From JBBQNY01 sp038255255 (GTDB taxonomy: Bacteria > Pseudomonadota > Gammaproteobacteria > Xanthomonadales > Ahniellaceae), in contig JBBSLL010000020.1 of NCBI GenBank assembly GCA_038255255.1, positions 1 to 55,239 on the forward strand: a stretch of DNA of 55,239 nt, given 5' to 3'. Shown here in pieces: positions 25,233 through 33,242 of the stretch; the first letter of the stretch is position 1, and every line of letters begins with the position of its first letter. Both the position numbers and the translations under genes were made by a program. The notes under the pieces were generated by a model. It had not been told where the DNA came from and did no database searches. It saw nothing but the letters and a program-made list of their open reading frames with translations.

Positions 25233-26995
25233 GGGCGTTGATCCTGGTGGCCTTGGTGCGGGTCGACTGGAGGCTCTGCGGCTTTCGGGTCTGCTTCTGC
25301 GGGTTCCGGCGGATCGGCGTCTTGCATACCTCGCATGTCATGGTCGGAATGGACTTCTGCAGGCGCGGCGGCTGGCTCGGCTGCGTCCTTCATTCCCGAC
25401 ATGTCGTGGCCGCTGTGGTCGTCAGTTGGCGAGGGCGTCGGCGCCGTTTTGTCTTGCATGTTTTCCATGTTGTGGCTGCTGTGATCCTCCGGTGGCGAAG
25501 GGGTGGGCGAGTCGATGTCCTTCATCGCCCCCATGTTGTGTCCGCTGTGTCCGCCACCCTCAGGCGCCGTCGGGTTGAGGATCGATTCGACGCCAACGGT
25601 GGCGGACTCAATCTGCGCATCACTCGGCAGCCGGCCGCCGATGGCGCGCGAGAGTTCGACGCGTGCCAGCCAGTAGTCGCGCACCGCCTCCAGGTACTTC
25701 TCGTATGTGTCGTACTCCTCGCGCTTGGCCAGCAGCAGTTCGAACACGCCTGTCAGCATGAAATTCACGTTCTCCTGCGTGCGCGCGACGACGGCCTCGC
25801 GCAACGGCACCAATGCGTTGGCGTACTCGGCGACGATTTCCCGCGCGACCGCGACGCCCTCGCTGGCACTGCGCAGGTCGTTCTCGATCGACAGTTCGAG
25901 CCCTGCGAGCCGGGCCCGGGCGCGCTCGCGCAACGCCTGCGCCCGCGCCACCGAGCCTTGGCCCTGGTTGAAGATCGGCAGGCTGACGTCGAGCGTCGGT
26001 CCGGTGAGGCGGCTGCCATCGGTCTCGCGCTCGCGCTCGATCCCGATGTCGAACTGGCCGAGCCAGCGAAAGCGCCGGGTCGTGTCGACGATGCTGCTGC
26101 GGACCGCGATCTCGCGCTCGGCCGCGTCCAGGTCGACGCGTTGCCTGCTCGCGATCTGGGCAAGTTCGGGGAATGCGTCTTCCAAAGCAACGGGCGCTGC
26201 CAGGTTGGCACTGGCCTCCCAATCCATGGTCGCGGAAACACCCATGCCCCGCGCGAGTCTCAGGCGCGCCCGCAGCGCATCAGCGGTGGCATCGGCGGCA
26301 TCGATGCGCGCTTGCGCCGCGGCCGCCTTCTCGAGGGCGAGATTGAGCGGCGTCAAGTTGCCGGCGTCATAGAAGCGCTGCGCAAGATCGGCCGAGACCG
26401 ATGCCGCTTCGCTGACCGCCGCCCGCATAGCAGCGATCTGGCGCGCCGCGACGTAGCGGTACCAGTCGCGTTCCACGTCGGCCGCGAGATCGAGCAAGTC
26501 GCCGGCGATCTCGCGCTGGACGATCGCAAACTCCGCCGCCGCGAGACGCTTGCGCGACGACAACAAAACGAGATCGGCAAAGGGTTGTACCAGCGCTGTA
26601 GTCAGCTGCCGGCGCCCCCCGTCGGAGGGGCGCAGTGAGCTGACCGAGAACGTCGGATTGCCGATGCGCGCGGCATCGATGACGTCGGCGCGCGAGATCC
26701 CGAGCCGCGCGTAAGCAATCTGGATATCGGGATTGCGCACGAGCGCGACGCGCACGGCGCGCTCGGCAGTGAGCGGCTCCTCGAGCCACGCCGCCGACGC
26801 GTCCCTGTCAGGGCGCGAGCGATTCTCGCTTACGTTGCCGGCGAGCCGCGCGTCGATCAGCGCCTCGACCTCGTCGATGCCGCGCTGCGGCCGGACGGTG
26901 GCACAGCCCGAGGCGAAACCGAGCAGCAGCAAGGTGGCGAAGGGCCGTGCCCACGGCAACGCGCGTGGCCGCGAACCGAGAAAATCCAAACGCAT
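25229..26995 (-). CDS. TolC-like outer-membrane lipoprotein with C-terminal His/Met repeats
   Basis: A 588-residue outer-membrane efflux protein. The start MRLDFLG is preferred because GGAG lies nine bases upstream; a GTG nine codons earlier would include it. A lipobox (LLGFASGC) predicts lipidation. Two OEP repeats span about residues 60-470 with long helices (AAAAQARIDAADATADALRAR, ARAQALRERARARLAGLELS). The last about 110 residues are a novel tail of four about 22-residue repeats with consensus HSxH[N/D]MxxM[K/Q]D, ending in HQGHQDQRP. TolC C-termini are periplasmic, so the tail should hang into the periplasm and bind copper. It takes the place that copB occupies in copLAB operons. No adaptor or pump gene is adjacent. 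Confidence 0.85.
   Translation of the reverse strand: MRLDFLGSRPRALPWARPFATLLLLGFASGCATVRPQRGIDEVEALIDARLAGNVSENRSRPDRDASAAWLEEPLTAERAVRVALVRNPDIQIAYARLGISRADVIDAARIGNPTFSVSSLRPSDGGRRQLTTALVQPFADLVLLSSRKRLAAAEFAIVQREIAGDLLDLAADVERDWYRYVAARQIAAMRAAVSEAASVSADLAQRFYDAGNLTPLNLALEKAAAAQARIDAADATADALRARLRLARGMGVSATMDWEASANLAAPVALEDAFPELAQIASRQRVDLDAAEREIAVRSSIVDTTRRFRWLGQFDIGIERERETDGSRLTGPTLDVSLPIFNQGQGSVARAQALRERARARLAGLELSIENDLRSASEGVAVAREIVAEYANALVPLREAVVARTQENVNFMLTGVFELLLAKREEYDTYEKYLEAVRDYWLARVELSRAIGGRLPSDAQIESATVGVESILNPTAPEGGGHSGHNMGAMKDIDSPTPSPPEDHSSHNMENMQDKTAPTPSPTDDHSGHDMSGMKDAAEPAAAPAEVHSDHDMRGMQDADPPEPAEADPKAAEPPVDPHQGHQDQRP
25318..25555 (-). repeat. Four tandem His/Met coding repeats in the TolC-like gene
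   Basis: Four units of about 66 bases encode HSGHNMGAMKD, HSSHNMENMQD, HSGHDMSGMKD and HSDHDMRGMQD, separated by Pro/Thr/Glu-rich linkers. Each has two His and two Met in fixed register, suited to Cu(I)/Cu(II) or Ag(I) binding. Confidence 0.85.
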
Positions 26996-27114
26996 GCGAG
27001 TAACTCCGTGAATCGTCAGCACGAGGATCAGAACAAGCTGATCCGTGCGGGCACATTGACCGCAGCGTGGGCGGTCGACGCGATGGCGGGTAGGCGCCCA
27101 ACGGCGCCGCTCGC

Positions 27115-27567
27115 CTAGACGATCGGAGGTCGCATCAGGTGGGGGAGCGCGGGCTCGGCGTGCCGGTTCTGAAGTTCAGGGACCGCCTGCGGCGGCGCGA
27201 CGGCCGGGGAGCGGAGGAAAAAGGTGGGGACAGCCACCTGTGTCTGGTGCACGCACCCGCATCGGCAGGCGCCGTTCTTGCAACAATCGGCTGGGGCTTC
27301 GTCGGTGCCAGTAACAGTGCCGCCCTGCAGGGCGTCGGATTGCAGGTCGGCTGCCTGACCCGCATCCACCTCCTCGTGCTGATGGCAAGGTGGCTGCGCG
27401 TCGGCAACCGGCTCCGCGTCGACCACGGCGGACCCGGCAGCGTTGACGCCATGATTGCCATGACCGCCATGGCCGTGGGTGCCCGCCAGCGCGTAACCCG
27501 ATCCGTTCAAGATCAAGCTTATGCTCAGCAACACTCGCAGCACGAACGGACCGAATGCCATATGCAT
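27115..27567 (-). CDS. copL: CopL-family copper-responsive leader protein
   Basis: A 150-residue protein with a signal peptide (FVLRVLLSISLILNGSGYALAG), a His-rich stretch (HGHGGHGNHG, CHQHEE), a Cys cluster (DCCKNGACRCGCVHQ) and the terminal motif HLMRPPIV. These are the hallmarks of CopL, encoded first in the copLAB operon of xanthomonads and needed there for copper induction, either as protein or through its translation. A GAGGT element lies five bases before the ATG. It stands 119 bases upstream of the TolC-like gene, divergent from the next plus-strand gene, so the operon promoter lies in 27568-27693. Confidence 0.85.
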   Translation of the reverse strand: MHMAFGPFVLRVLLSISLILNGSGYALAGTHGHGGHGNHGVNAAGSAVVDAEPVADAQPPCHQHEEVDAGQAADLQSDALQGGTVTGTDEAPADCCKNGACRCGCVHQTQVAVPTFFLRSPAVAPPQAVPELQNRHAEPALPHLMRPPIV

Positions 27568-27693
27568 ACTGTACCTCGCGATCGGCGAACGCGCAGCCGC
27601 TGTTTATCCCGCGAGGCGGTCAGGAGCCGATACGCAGCACAAATCGCGTGATATCAAAACTGCGGTACCGGACGCCTTGAAGGAAATGACGCT

Positions 27694-28350
27694 TTGAACA
27701 CGATCAACTCGCCGCTCGACTGGCACCGCGCTCACCAGGCCTACGCAACGCTTGCCCTCGAGACGATGGAGGCGATCGAAGGAAAGGAGCTCTCTGAGGA
27801 CAACCGGCTGAGCATGGCGCAGACACTCTGGGTGTTGTGCGTGGAAGACCTCCAGGCCGTGAGTCTCCTCATGGAGCGACGATGGCTCGCGAGTGCGCGC
27901 TCGCTGGCGCGGCCGCAGTTCGAGAGCCTCTGCCGGGGAGGCTGGCTGGTCCGATGCGCATCCAATGATGAGGCGGAATCGATCGCGGGCTACGGCCGAC
28001 CATTTCCTCTCTTGCGACCCGTGTTGCGTGCACTGGAGGCGGCGCCGCAGCCGTTCGAGATACTCGGTGGTCGAATTCCCCTGCAAAGCTTGGCTGATCG
28101 CCTGCTGGATTCGATGCACGATTTCACCCATCGCGGGACCCGAGCCATCGCGCTCCGCTTGGTGGCAAACGGGGCGGGTGAAGACCACATCGACGAAACG
28201 GAGGCGGCGGTCTTTCAATTGACTGCGTTGTTGGGTTGCGCCGCGGCTGCGGCGCTGCTCGAAAGTTGCGGCGACGGCCCGGCGGCCCTGCAGGCGATCA
28301 AACGCTTGAACCGGACAGTGCCCGCTTGGGGAGGACTGTGCCAGCCGTGA
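27694..28350 (+). CDS. DUF6988/DUF5677-like protein of unknown function
   Basis: A 218-residue soluble, mainly helical protein. It contains ARSLARPQFESLCRGGWLVRCA and MHDFTHRGTRAI, matching the general pattern of the DUF6988/DUF5677 group (a conserved RPxFExLxRGxW and a later FTHxG). These families are of unknown function and turn up beside mobile genes. TTG-free ATG start; a GGAAATGACG context gives only a modest ribosome-binding site (AAGGA about 13 bases upstream). It marks the switch from the metal block to the patchwork region. Confidence 0.6.
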   Translation: MNTINSPLDWHRAHQAYATLALETMEAIEGKELSEDNRLSMAQTLWVLCVEDLQAVSLLMERRWLASARSLARPQFESLCRGGWLVRCASNDEAESIAGYGRPFPLLRPVLRALEAAPQPFEILGGRIPLQSLADRLLDSMHDFTHRGTRAIALRLVANGAGEDHIDETEAAVFQLTALLGCAAAAALLESCGDGPAALQAIKRLNRTVPAWGGLCQP

Positions 28351-28421
28351 AGCTGCAAAGCTCGACTCGGCAGGGGTGCGTTGATCCCCACGTAAAGCGT
28401 CCGACGAGTGGCCTTTACGCG

Positions 28422-28763
28422 TTACCGCGCCGCGGGGGCGAGCGTGTCAACGAATTCCTGCAGCGCCATGCGGTCGATCAGGACTTCATGTGGCAGGCTC
28501 ACGCGGTGTGCCACGGCCAGCTGTGCCGCGCGGGCCACCTGCGCCTGCGTGGGCGGGCGCAACGCCTCGTCAAGGTTCGTTAGCAGCAAGCGCGCGATGC
28601 CCGTGCTCACTCGGTTCACATAGACCTGGGCTTTCGGACCGGCCAGTTGCTTCGACAGCGTCGTCGACACACCCGGAAAGAGGTCGACCCCGAGCGTCAG
28701 CGCCAGACCTTCTCCGGTTATGGCGACGCGCACCTGTCGATCCTGTACTGCGGGCTGGTGCAT
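28422..28763 (-). CDS. Small protein of unknown function, divergent from XRE regulator
   Basis: A 113-residue protein, not recognised. It appears folded: an N-terminal beta-rich part (VRVAITGEGLALTLGVDLF), then helices (ARLLLTNLDEALRP, QAQVARAAQLAVAHR) and a closing helix (RMALQEFVDTL). It is divergent from an XRE-family regulator with an inverted-repeat operator between them, an arrangement common to self-regulated two-gene modules including toxin-antitoxin pairs. No toxin motif is visible. Internal ATG or GTG starts cannot be excluded. Confidence 0.45.
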   Translation of the reverse strand: MHQPAVQDRQVRVAITGEGLALTLGVDLFPGVSTTLSKQLAGPKAQVYVNRVSTGIARLLLTNLDEALRPPTQAQVARAAQLAVAHRVSLPHEVLIDRMALQEFVDTLAPAAR

Positions 28764-28802
28764 GTCCGAATCGCCTCATCCGCGGGGTTGGGCCTCCGCA
28801 GC

Positions 28803-28836
28803 ATATCTAGATTCCAGATATCTGCAAAGCAGATAT
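28803..28836. promoter_or_regulatory. Overlapping inverted-repeat operator between divergent genes
   Basis: Two inverted repeats share a half-site: ATATCT-N7-AGATAT (28803-28821) and a perfect ATATCTGC-AAA-GCAGATAT (28818-28836). The run of three AGATAT-type half-sites lies between the small minus-strand gene and the XRE regulator (start 28872), where the regulator would be expected to bind. Confidence 0.7.
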
Positions 28837-28871
28837 AGGTTCCTTGACCTCCTCGGCCAAACGGGGCGGTC

Positions 28872-29117
28872 GTGTCCAAATCTATCTACGGAAAGGAGCA
28901 CCTCGCGCTCGCCGAAGCCTTGCGCAGCGCCCGCACGTCAGCGGGGCTGACTCAAGCAGAGGTTGCTGCCTCCCTGGATCGAGCTCAGAGTTTCGTCAGC
29001 GACGTCGAAAACGGTCATCGCCGCCTCGACCTTGCCCAACTCGCCGATTACTGTCGCGCAGTCGGCGTCCCGCTGGTGACGCTGGTGAGTCGCTGGCAAC
29101 GCGCGCAAAAGCCCTGA
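28872..29117 (+). CDS. XRE-family helix-turn-helix regulator
   Basis: An 81-residue Cro/C1-type DNA-binding protein starting at GTG. The HTH spans LAEALRSARTSAGLTQAEVAASLDRAQSFVSDVENGHRRLDL, with the usual SxVSxxENGxR recognition helix, followed by a short helix (LADYCRAVGVPLVTLVSRW). Nothing follows the DNA-binding domain, so it is a stand-alone repressor-type protein. It probably controls itself and the divergent gene through the inverted repeats at 28803-28836. Confidence 0.85.
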   Translation: MSKSIYGKEHLALAEALRSARTSAGLTQAEVAASLDRAQSFVSDVENGHRRLDLAQLADYCRAVGVPLVTLVSRWQRAQKP

Positions 29118-29531
29118 TGGTCACTTCTGCAAAGCGGTCCACGACGACCCAGGTTGCCGAGCCCACCAAGGTCTGAGCGATGGGCGATGCGGTGGCAATG
29201 TGATAACGGCAACCAGAGCAATGTCGAAATTAGCAAGGATGAGAGCGAGTTCATGGGAGCGTCGAACCTGGGCATAGTGGGTCGACCATGACTGCCGGTC
29301 CAAGTCGTCGTCACGAATTCACCGCCGCACCGTCGTTGCCCACGCCCAGCGCGCGAGTGGGATTTACTCTATGAAACAATCGCCTACACCTCGAATTTCC
29401 GAGTTCTGGGTGACTGCCGGCCAACCCTCCTGATCCCTCATGTGCAATCCGAGAGAAACATCCGACTCGTCTGGGGACAAGGTGAGCCCGCACCAGCACA
29501 CCTCGCGATCGAGTTTCCGAGGATCGCGGGC
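29118..29531. other. Stretch without a supportable gene
   Basis: No frame here has family-like content; short open frames on both strands lack ribosome-binding sites and conserved character. The adjoining 29532-29644 holds the displaced C-terminal coding part of the KfrA-like gene. Confidence 0.5.
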
Positions 29532-29644
29532 TCAGCCATTACCTGGGCGCGGAACGCCGCCAACTTTGCGCACAGCAGTTGGCCGCTTCGGACTCTGTGA
29601 GCGTGCAGGTGTTTGCTGCTTAGCTTTGGCTGCGCGGTACGAAG

Positions 29645-30469
29645 CTATCGTCTTTGCCAGGGTGTCTGCGCGGGCACGTTGCCGCGCCGCCTCAAGGCTC
29701 GCCGACGTGGCGGATTTGATCGCCTTATCGCCTTATCGCCTTGCGCCTTAAGGACCCGCAACTCGGCTGCGTGGCCCTTGGTCAAACTCTGAACGGTCGC
29801 TTCGACTACCCGGTGCGCTTGGCGAGCACGGTCAATTTCGGTCGCGGCTCGGGACTCGACCCGCTCGACGTGATCCTCGAGACGCCGCCGCTCGGCGGTA
29901 CACTCGACACGCATTGCCTCGAGCGATACGCGCAACCGCTCGATGTCTTGCTTCGCGAAGACTTCTCGCTCAGCGCTGGCTTGGCGCTCGACCCGCAGTT
30001 CTTCGAGGCGAGCGGCCTGCTCGGCGATGATGCGATCGGCGTCACCGAGGCGAGCCGTGAGCAGGTCCGCCTGGTTCACGGCTTGCGCAAGAAGGGCTGC
30101 GGTAGCGCCCTGCTCTTCAGTCATCGCTTTCCGGTCGACCTCGACTTGTTGCTGCTCCTGGGCTAGCGAAGCGCGATCCTGTGCAACCACTCGCTCGATC
30201 TCGGTGCCCGCCGCTGCCAACGCCTCTTGCCAAAGTTCTCCCGCCAGCGCGGCAACTTCCGGTGGGGCGGCGGGAAGAGCCATAGCAACTGACCTTGCCT
30301 TCAGTCGCTGGCCTAGCGCTCGCCACCAGGTATCAACGTGCCGGGTCACCGTGTTCGGCGAGCCGGTGCCCACGTAAGCACGGATTCTCTCAACGGTCGG
30401 CTTCTCGCCAGCTAGCAGTAGGGCGTCGGCCGCAGCGCAAACGTCTTGTTCGGTGATTCCGCGTGCCAT
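29645..30469 (-). CDS. KfrA-like DNA-binding coiled-coil protein, C-terminus frameshifted
   Basis: A 274-residue protein. The N-terminal KfrA_N domain (MARGITEQDVCAAADALLLAGEKPTVERIRAYVGTGS as its opening, positions 1-37, ending in SPNTVTRHVDTWW) is the DNA-binding domain of plasmid KfrA proteins. A long coiled coil follows (about residues 75-240). At 29719-29742 three copies of an 8-base repeat put the frame into an Arg/Pro-rich 20-residue tail. With two copies the frame instead continues for about 55 residues of helical then basic sequence (LEAARQRARADTLAKTIASY, ending PRPGNG at 29532), giving 309 residues. That longer form fits the family. The gene may be a recent frameshift or slip-variable. 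It hints at a plasmid/ICE-derived segment. Confidence 0.8.
   Translation of the reverse strand: MARGITEQDVCAAADALLLAGEKPTVERIRAYVGTGSPNTVTRHVDTWWRALGQRLKARSVAMALPAAPPEVAALAGELWQEALAAAGTEIERVVAQDRASLAQEQQQVEVDRKAMTEEQGATAALLAQAVNQADLLTARLGDADRIIAEQAARLEELRVERQASAEREVFAKQDIERLRVSLEAMRVECTAERRRLEDHVERVESRAATEIDRARQAHRVVEATVQSLTKGHAAELRVLKAQGDKAIRRSNPPRRRALRRRGNVPAQTPWQRR
29719..29742. repeat. Three tandem copies of ATCGCCTT inside the KfrA-like gene
   Basis: Three exact copies of an octamer (plus-strand ATCGCCTT). As 8 is not a multiple of 3, each gain or loss by slippage changes the frame; removing one copy opens the frame to a stop at 29532. Confidence 0.9.
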
Positions 30470-30632
30470 CCGAGCCTACAGCGATCGGTGCCCTGCCCCT
30501 TTGATCTTCTACCAATGATAAGAATCGCTAATCGCAGTGCGTTGCTGGGCGATGTCTGCCATGAGCGTTGCCAGGGGCCTACCCGCTCGCGGCGTGCCTG
30601 ATCACGCCGTTAGAAGTCAACAATGTTGCCGC

Positions 30633-30685
30633 GCGTTGAAAATTGGCCAGGAAAGTGGGGGTCTGCGCGCTGAACATTGACCAGG
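30633..30685. repeat. IS21-family terminal repeats (remnant)
   Basis: Two 19-base direct repeats, at 30633-30651 and 30667-30685, match at 16 of 19 positions around a TTGAAAATTGGCCAGG / CTGAACATTGACCAGG core. Multiple internally repeated ends next to the transposase start are typical of IS21 elements. Confidence 0.65.
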
Positions 30686-30731
30686 GTGTTCAACCTAACC
30701 TGCCGGGGAATTGAGTCTGGCGGGAGACGAG

Positions 30732-30945
30732 GTGAACACTACGGCGGTATACGCGAAAGTCCGGAGACTGCGTTTCCGGGAGGGGTTGTCGATCAGCGAG
30801 ACTGCGCGGCGGACGAGTCTGTCGCGCAACGCGATTAAGGCGTGGCTCAAGGACCCGGTGCGGCGCGAGATGAAGTACACGCGTTCGGGTGGCCCTCGAA
30901 AGCTGGATGGGTTTGTGGGCTGGCTGCGCCGCGCATCACGACGCC
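30732..30945 (+). pseudogene. istA: IS21-family transposase (IstA) N-terminal fragment
   Basis: From a GTG start the frame reads about 60 residues like the IstA N-terminus: VYAKVRRLRFREGLSISETARRTSLSRNAIKAWLKDP, a helix-turn-helix, then RSGGPRKLDGFVGWLRRA. After about residue 70 similarity stops and the frame runs into the terminator of the neighbouring subtilase gene. The DDE domain and istB are missing, so this is a dead 5' remnant next to its repeat-containing end. Confidence 0.75.
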
Positions 30946-31001
30946 GCAGGGTGAGCTGTTCTGAACCGGGCGCCCCGGCCGCGGTGGGCAGCAGCACCAA
31001 G

Positions 31002-31027
31002 AAAAAGGGCCCGCCGAAGCGGGCCCC
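31002..31027 (-). terminator. Intrinsic terminator of the subtilase gene
   Basis: An 8-base perfect GC stem (31007-31014 with 31019-31026) and a four-base loop, followed on the minus strand by TTTTTC. It lies 25 bases after the subtilase stop. Confidence 0.9.
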
Positions 31028-31051
31028 AAGGTTACGCGATGCGCGGATCGA

Positions 31052-33058
31052 TCAGTAGATGACGTTGATCGTCGCCGAGCAGGTGGTGGACCCGGCGTTG
31101 CAGACCCGATAGCTGATGCTGCCGGCGCCCTTCAGGCCGGTCGCGTCGGTATGGGCACCGTCGTTCGCGGTGACGATCTTGAACGTATTGCGGAAGATGT
31201 CGACGTTGCTCGAGGTCGCACCGTTCCACGCCAGGTCGACGTGCACCCTGCCGCTGACCTTGCGCGAGGTGCCGTTGAGCGTGATGCCGCCGCCGCCGCC
31301 GGAATCGCTGACGGTGACCGACTGCGTGCTCGTGCCGGTCGCGCCGTCGTCGTCCGTCACCGTCAGCGTCACGGAGTAGGTGCCCGCCGCGGCGAACGTG
31401 TGGCTGACGGTGCTGCCGGTTGCGCCGAAGCTCCAGCTCCAACCCGCGATCGTGCCATCGCTGTCGCTGCTGCCGGTGCCGTTGAAGTCGCAGGTGAAAT
31501 TGGTGCAGCTCGACGTGAATGACGCCGTCGGCGGGACGTTGGTGGAGCCACCGCCGCCGACGAGCGCGGTCAGCGCGGCGTAGGCCTGTACCGCGCCGTA
31601 CCCGTAATAGTTGTCGCGGCCCGCCGCGCCGAGGTCGAGCGCGGTGCTCGTCATCGCGTCGCGGATCTGGGTGTTGGTCGCGGTCGGCTTGGCGCTCCAC
31701 AGCAGCGCGGCCACGCCCGATACGTGCGGCGTCGCCATCGAGGTCCCGTCGAGGAACGCGTACCCGTTCGCATCGGCGACCGTGCGCGCATCGACCGTGG
31801 CCGACGCACCGGCCGCGCTCGCGACGAGGTACTGCCCGTCCTCCTGGCTCGCACTGACCGAGGGGATGGTCGTCGCAATGCCGTTGAGCGTGCCCGAGAA
31901 GCCTCCGGGGACGTTGTTGTAGACGATCGCCGCAGTGCCGCCGCCCGCCTGAACGTTGAGGACCTTGTCGGCGAAGCTGATGTCGCCGCGCTCGCAGAGC
32001 ACGGCCTTGCCGCCCCACGCGCCGGCGGACGCGCATCGGCCGCCGTTCACGAGGGCGCCGCTCGCGGGGCCGCCGGGGCTGCCGTCGAGCGCCGCGGCCA
32101 TGAAGCTGCCGTGGCCCGTTACCGAGACCGAGCCCGAGCTGATCGGGTAGGTGCTCAGCACGCCGACGCCGGGTGCCGAGATGTCGACGCCGCTGTTGAA
32201 CTGCGAGAACGACGCGATGACGTTGTTGCTGTCGATGGCGCCGACCGACATCACGCTCGCGTACGACGCGGGGTAGCTGTGACGGTTGTTGCCGCCGTTG
32301 CCGGCCGCGGCGATGCTCAGGATGCCGGCGTTGTAGAGGTTCGAGAAACCGGTGTTCTCGGTGGTGCTGCTGGTCGAGCCGCCGAGGCTCATGCTGATGA
32401 TCTTCGCGCCCGCGCTCTGGCAGTTCTGCGCGGCGTTGATGAGGGTCGACGCATAGCTCCAGCCGCAGGCTTCGCCGTCGAAGACCTTGACGACGTGCAG
32501 GCTCGCCTTGCCCGGGCTCACGCCGACGACGCCCTTGCCGTTGCTGCCGACCGCATTGATCGTGCCCGCGACGTGCGAGCCGTGGCCGCAAGAGTCGGTG
32601 CTCCAGCTCTGGCCGGGGCTCGCGTAGCCCGTCATCGGGATGCCGAAGAAGTCTTCGTGGTTCTGCTTGATGCCCGAATCGATGACGCAGACCTTGACGC
32701 CGGTGCCGTCGGCGCCGACGCCGACCGCCTGGTCGGCCTGCGTGTTGACGATGCCGTAGGGAACCGTCTCCGCAAGCGGGTAGCGCACCGCATCGGGCTC
32801 GATCACCGTGAACCGGCCGCTCGCCTGCAGGCCCTGGAGCGCCTGCGGAGGCACGGTCGCCGCGAACGCGTTCGCGATCGCGAGGTCGTGGTGGATCTGC
32901 GCGTTTGCGCCCTGCAGCGCGGCCTGCGCCGCAGCCTTGCCACCTGGCGCGTGCTGGAAGAGGTAGCGGTTCGGATCGGGCTCGGCGGCGACCGCCGCAA
33001 CGGCGTAGCAAAGAGCGAGCGCGGCGCCGAGCGCAGCAGCCAGTTTGTGCTGATTCAT
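31052..33058 (-). CDS. Secreted subtilisin-like serine protease with PA insert and PKD domain
   Basis: A 668-residue S8 protease. A signal peptide (to about residue 25, AVAAEP) and a short I9-like propeptide precede the catalytic domain with Asp127 (VCVIDSGI), His159 (CGHGSHVAGT) and Ser440 (DGTSMATPHVSG). A protease-associated domain is inserted at about 315-420 (GGRCASAGAWGGKAVLCERG). A PKD domain follows a Gly-rich linker at about 487 (NVPPTASFTSSC, DSDGTIAGWSWSFG). After a second Gly-rich linker comes a last domain of about 80 residues (SGRVHVDLAWNG). Type-II export and extracellular proteolysis are expected. The gene is a single unit with its own terminator. Confidence 0.92.
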   Translation of the reverse strand: MNQHKLAAALGAALALCYAVAAVAAEPDPNRYLFQHAPGGKAAAQAALQGANAQIHHDLAIANAFAATVPPQALQGLQASGRFTVIEPDAVRYPLAETVPYGIVNTQADQAVGVGADGTGVKVCVIDSGIKQNHEDFFGIPMTGYASPGQSWSTDSCGHGSHVAGTINAVGSNGKGVVGVSPGKASLHVVKVFDGEACGWSYASTLINAAQNCQSAGAKIISMSLGGSTSSTTENTGFSNLYNAGILSIAAAGNGGNNRHSYPASYASVMSVGAIDSNNVIASFSQFNSGVDISAPGVGVLSTYPISSGSVSVTGHGSFMAAALDGSPGGPASGALVNGGRCASAGAWGGKAVLCERGDISFADKVLNVQAGGGTAAIVYNNVPGGFSGTLNGIATTIPSVSASQEDGQYLVASAAGASATVDARTVADANGYAFLDGTSMATPHVSGVAALLWSAKPTATNTQIRDAMTSTALDLGAAGRDNYYGYGAVQAYAALTALVGGGGSTNVPPTASFTSSCTNFTCDFNGTGSSDSDGTIAGWSWSFGATGSTVSHTFAAAGTYSVTLTVTDDDGATGTSTQSVTVSDSGGGGGITLNGTSRKVSGRVHVDLAWNGATSSNVDIFRNTFKIVTANDGAHTDATGLKGAGSISYRVCNAGSTTCSATINVIY

Positions 33059-33242
33059 GGTTTTGAGGGTTCCGGAAGTGGGAGTGCCGTCGGGCGGCTT
33101 CCGTTGCCCTGGGTGCCGAATCCTTCAGCGGCGCGCACTGTACTGTGCCTAAAGTCATGGGTCATGCTGCACCGCAGCGGGCGCCACCAGAAAAAGGCAG
33201 TGCCAGAATATGACGGCGGTCGCACTCGCGGGTCGCCCGTCG

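Noticed and set aside
25238..26638. 466-residue plus-strand open frame
   Set aside because: Antisense of the TolC-like gene; composition typical of a shadow frame.
28803..28836. CRISPR-like repeats
   Set aside because: The AGATAT half-sites are too short and overlap as inverted repeats; no spacers or cas genes occur in the window.
30946..31058. 3' part of the plus-strand frame after the IS21 remnant
   Set aside because: It runs through the terminator hairpin of the subtilase gene and has no similarity to IstA.
31032..33158. 708-residue minus-strand frame
   Set aside because: Overlaps the subtilase gene in another frame; Arg-rich low-complexity sequence without domains.
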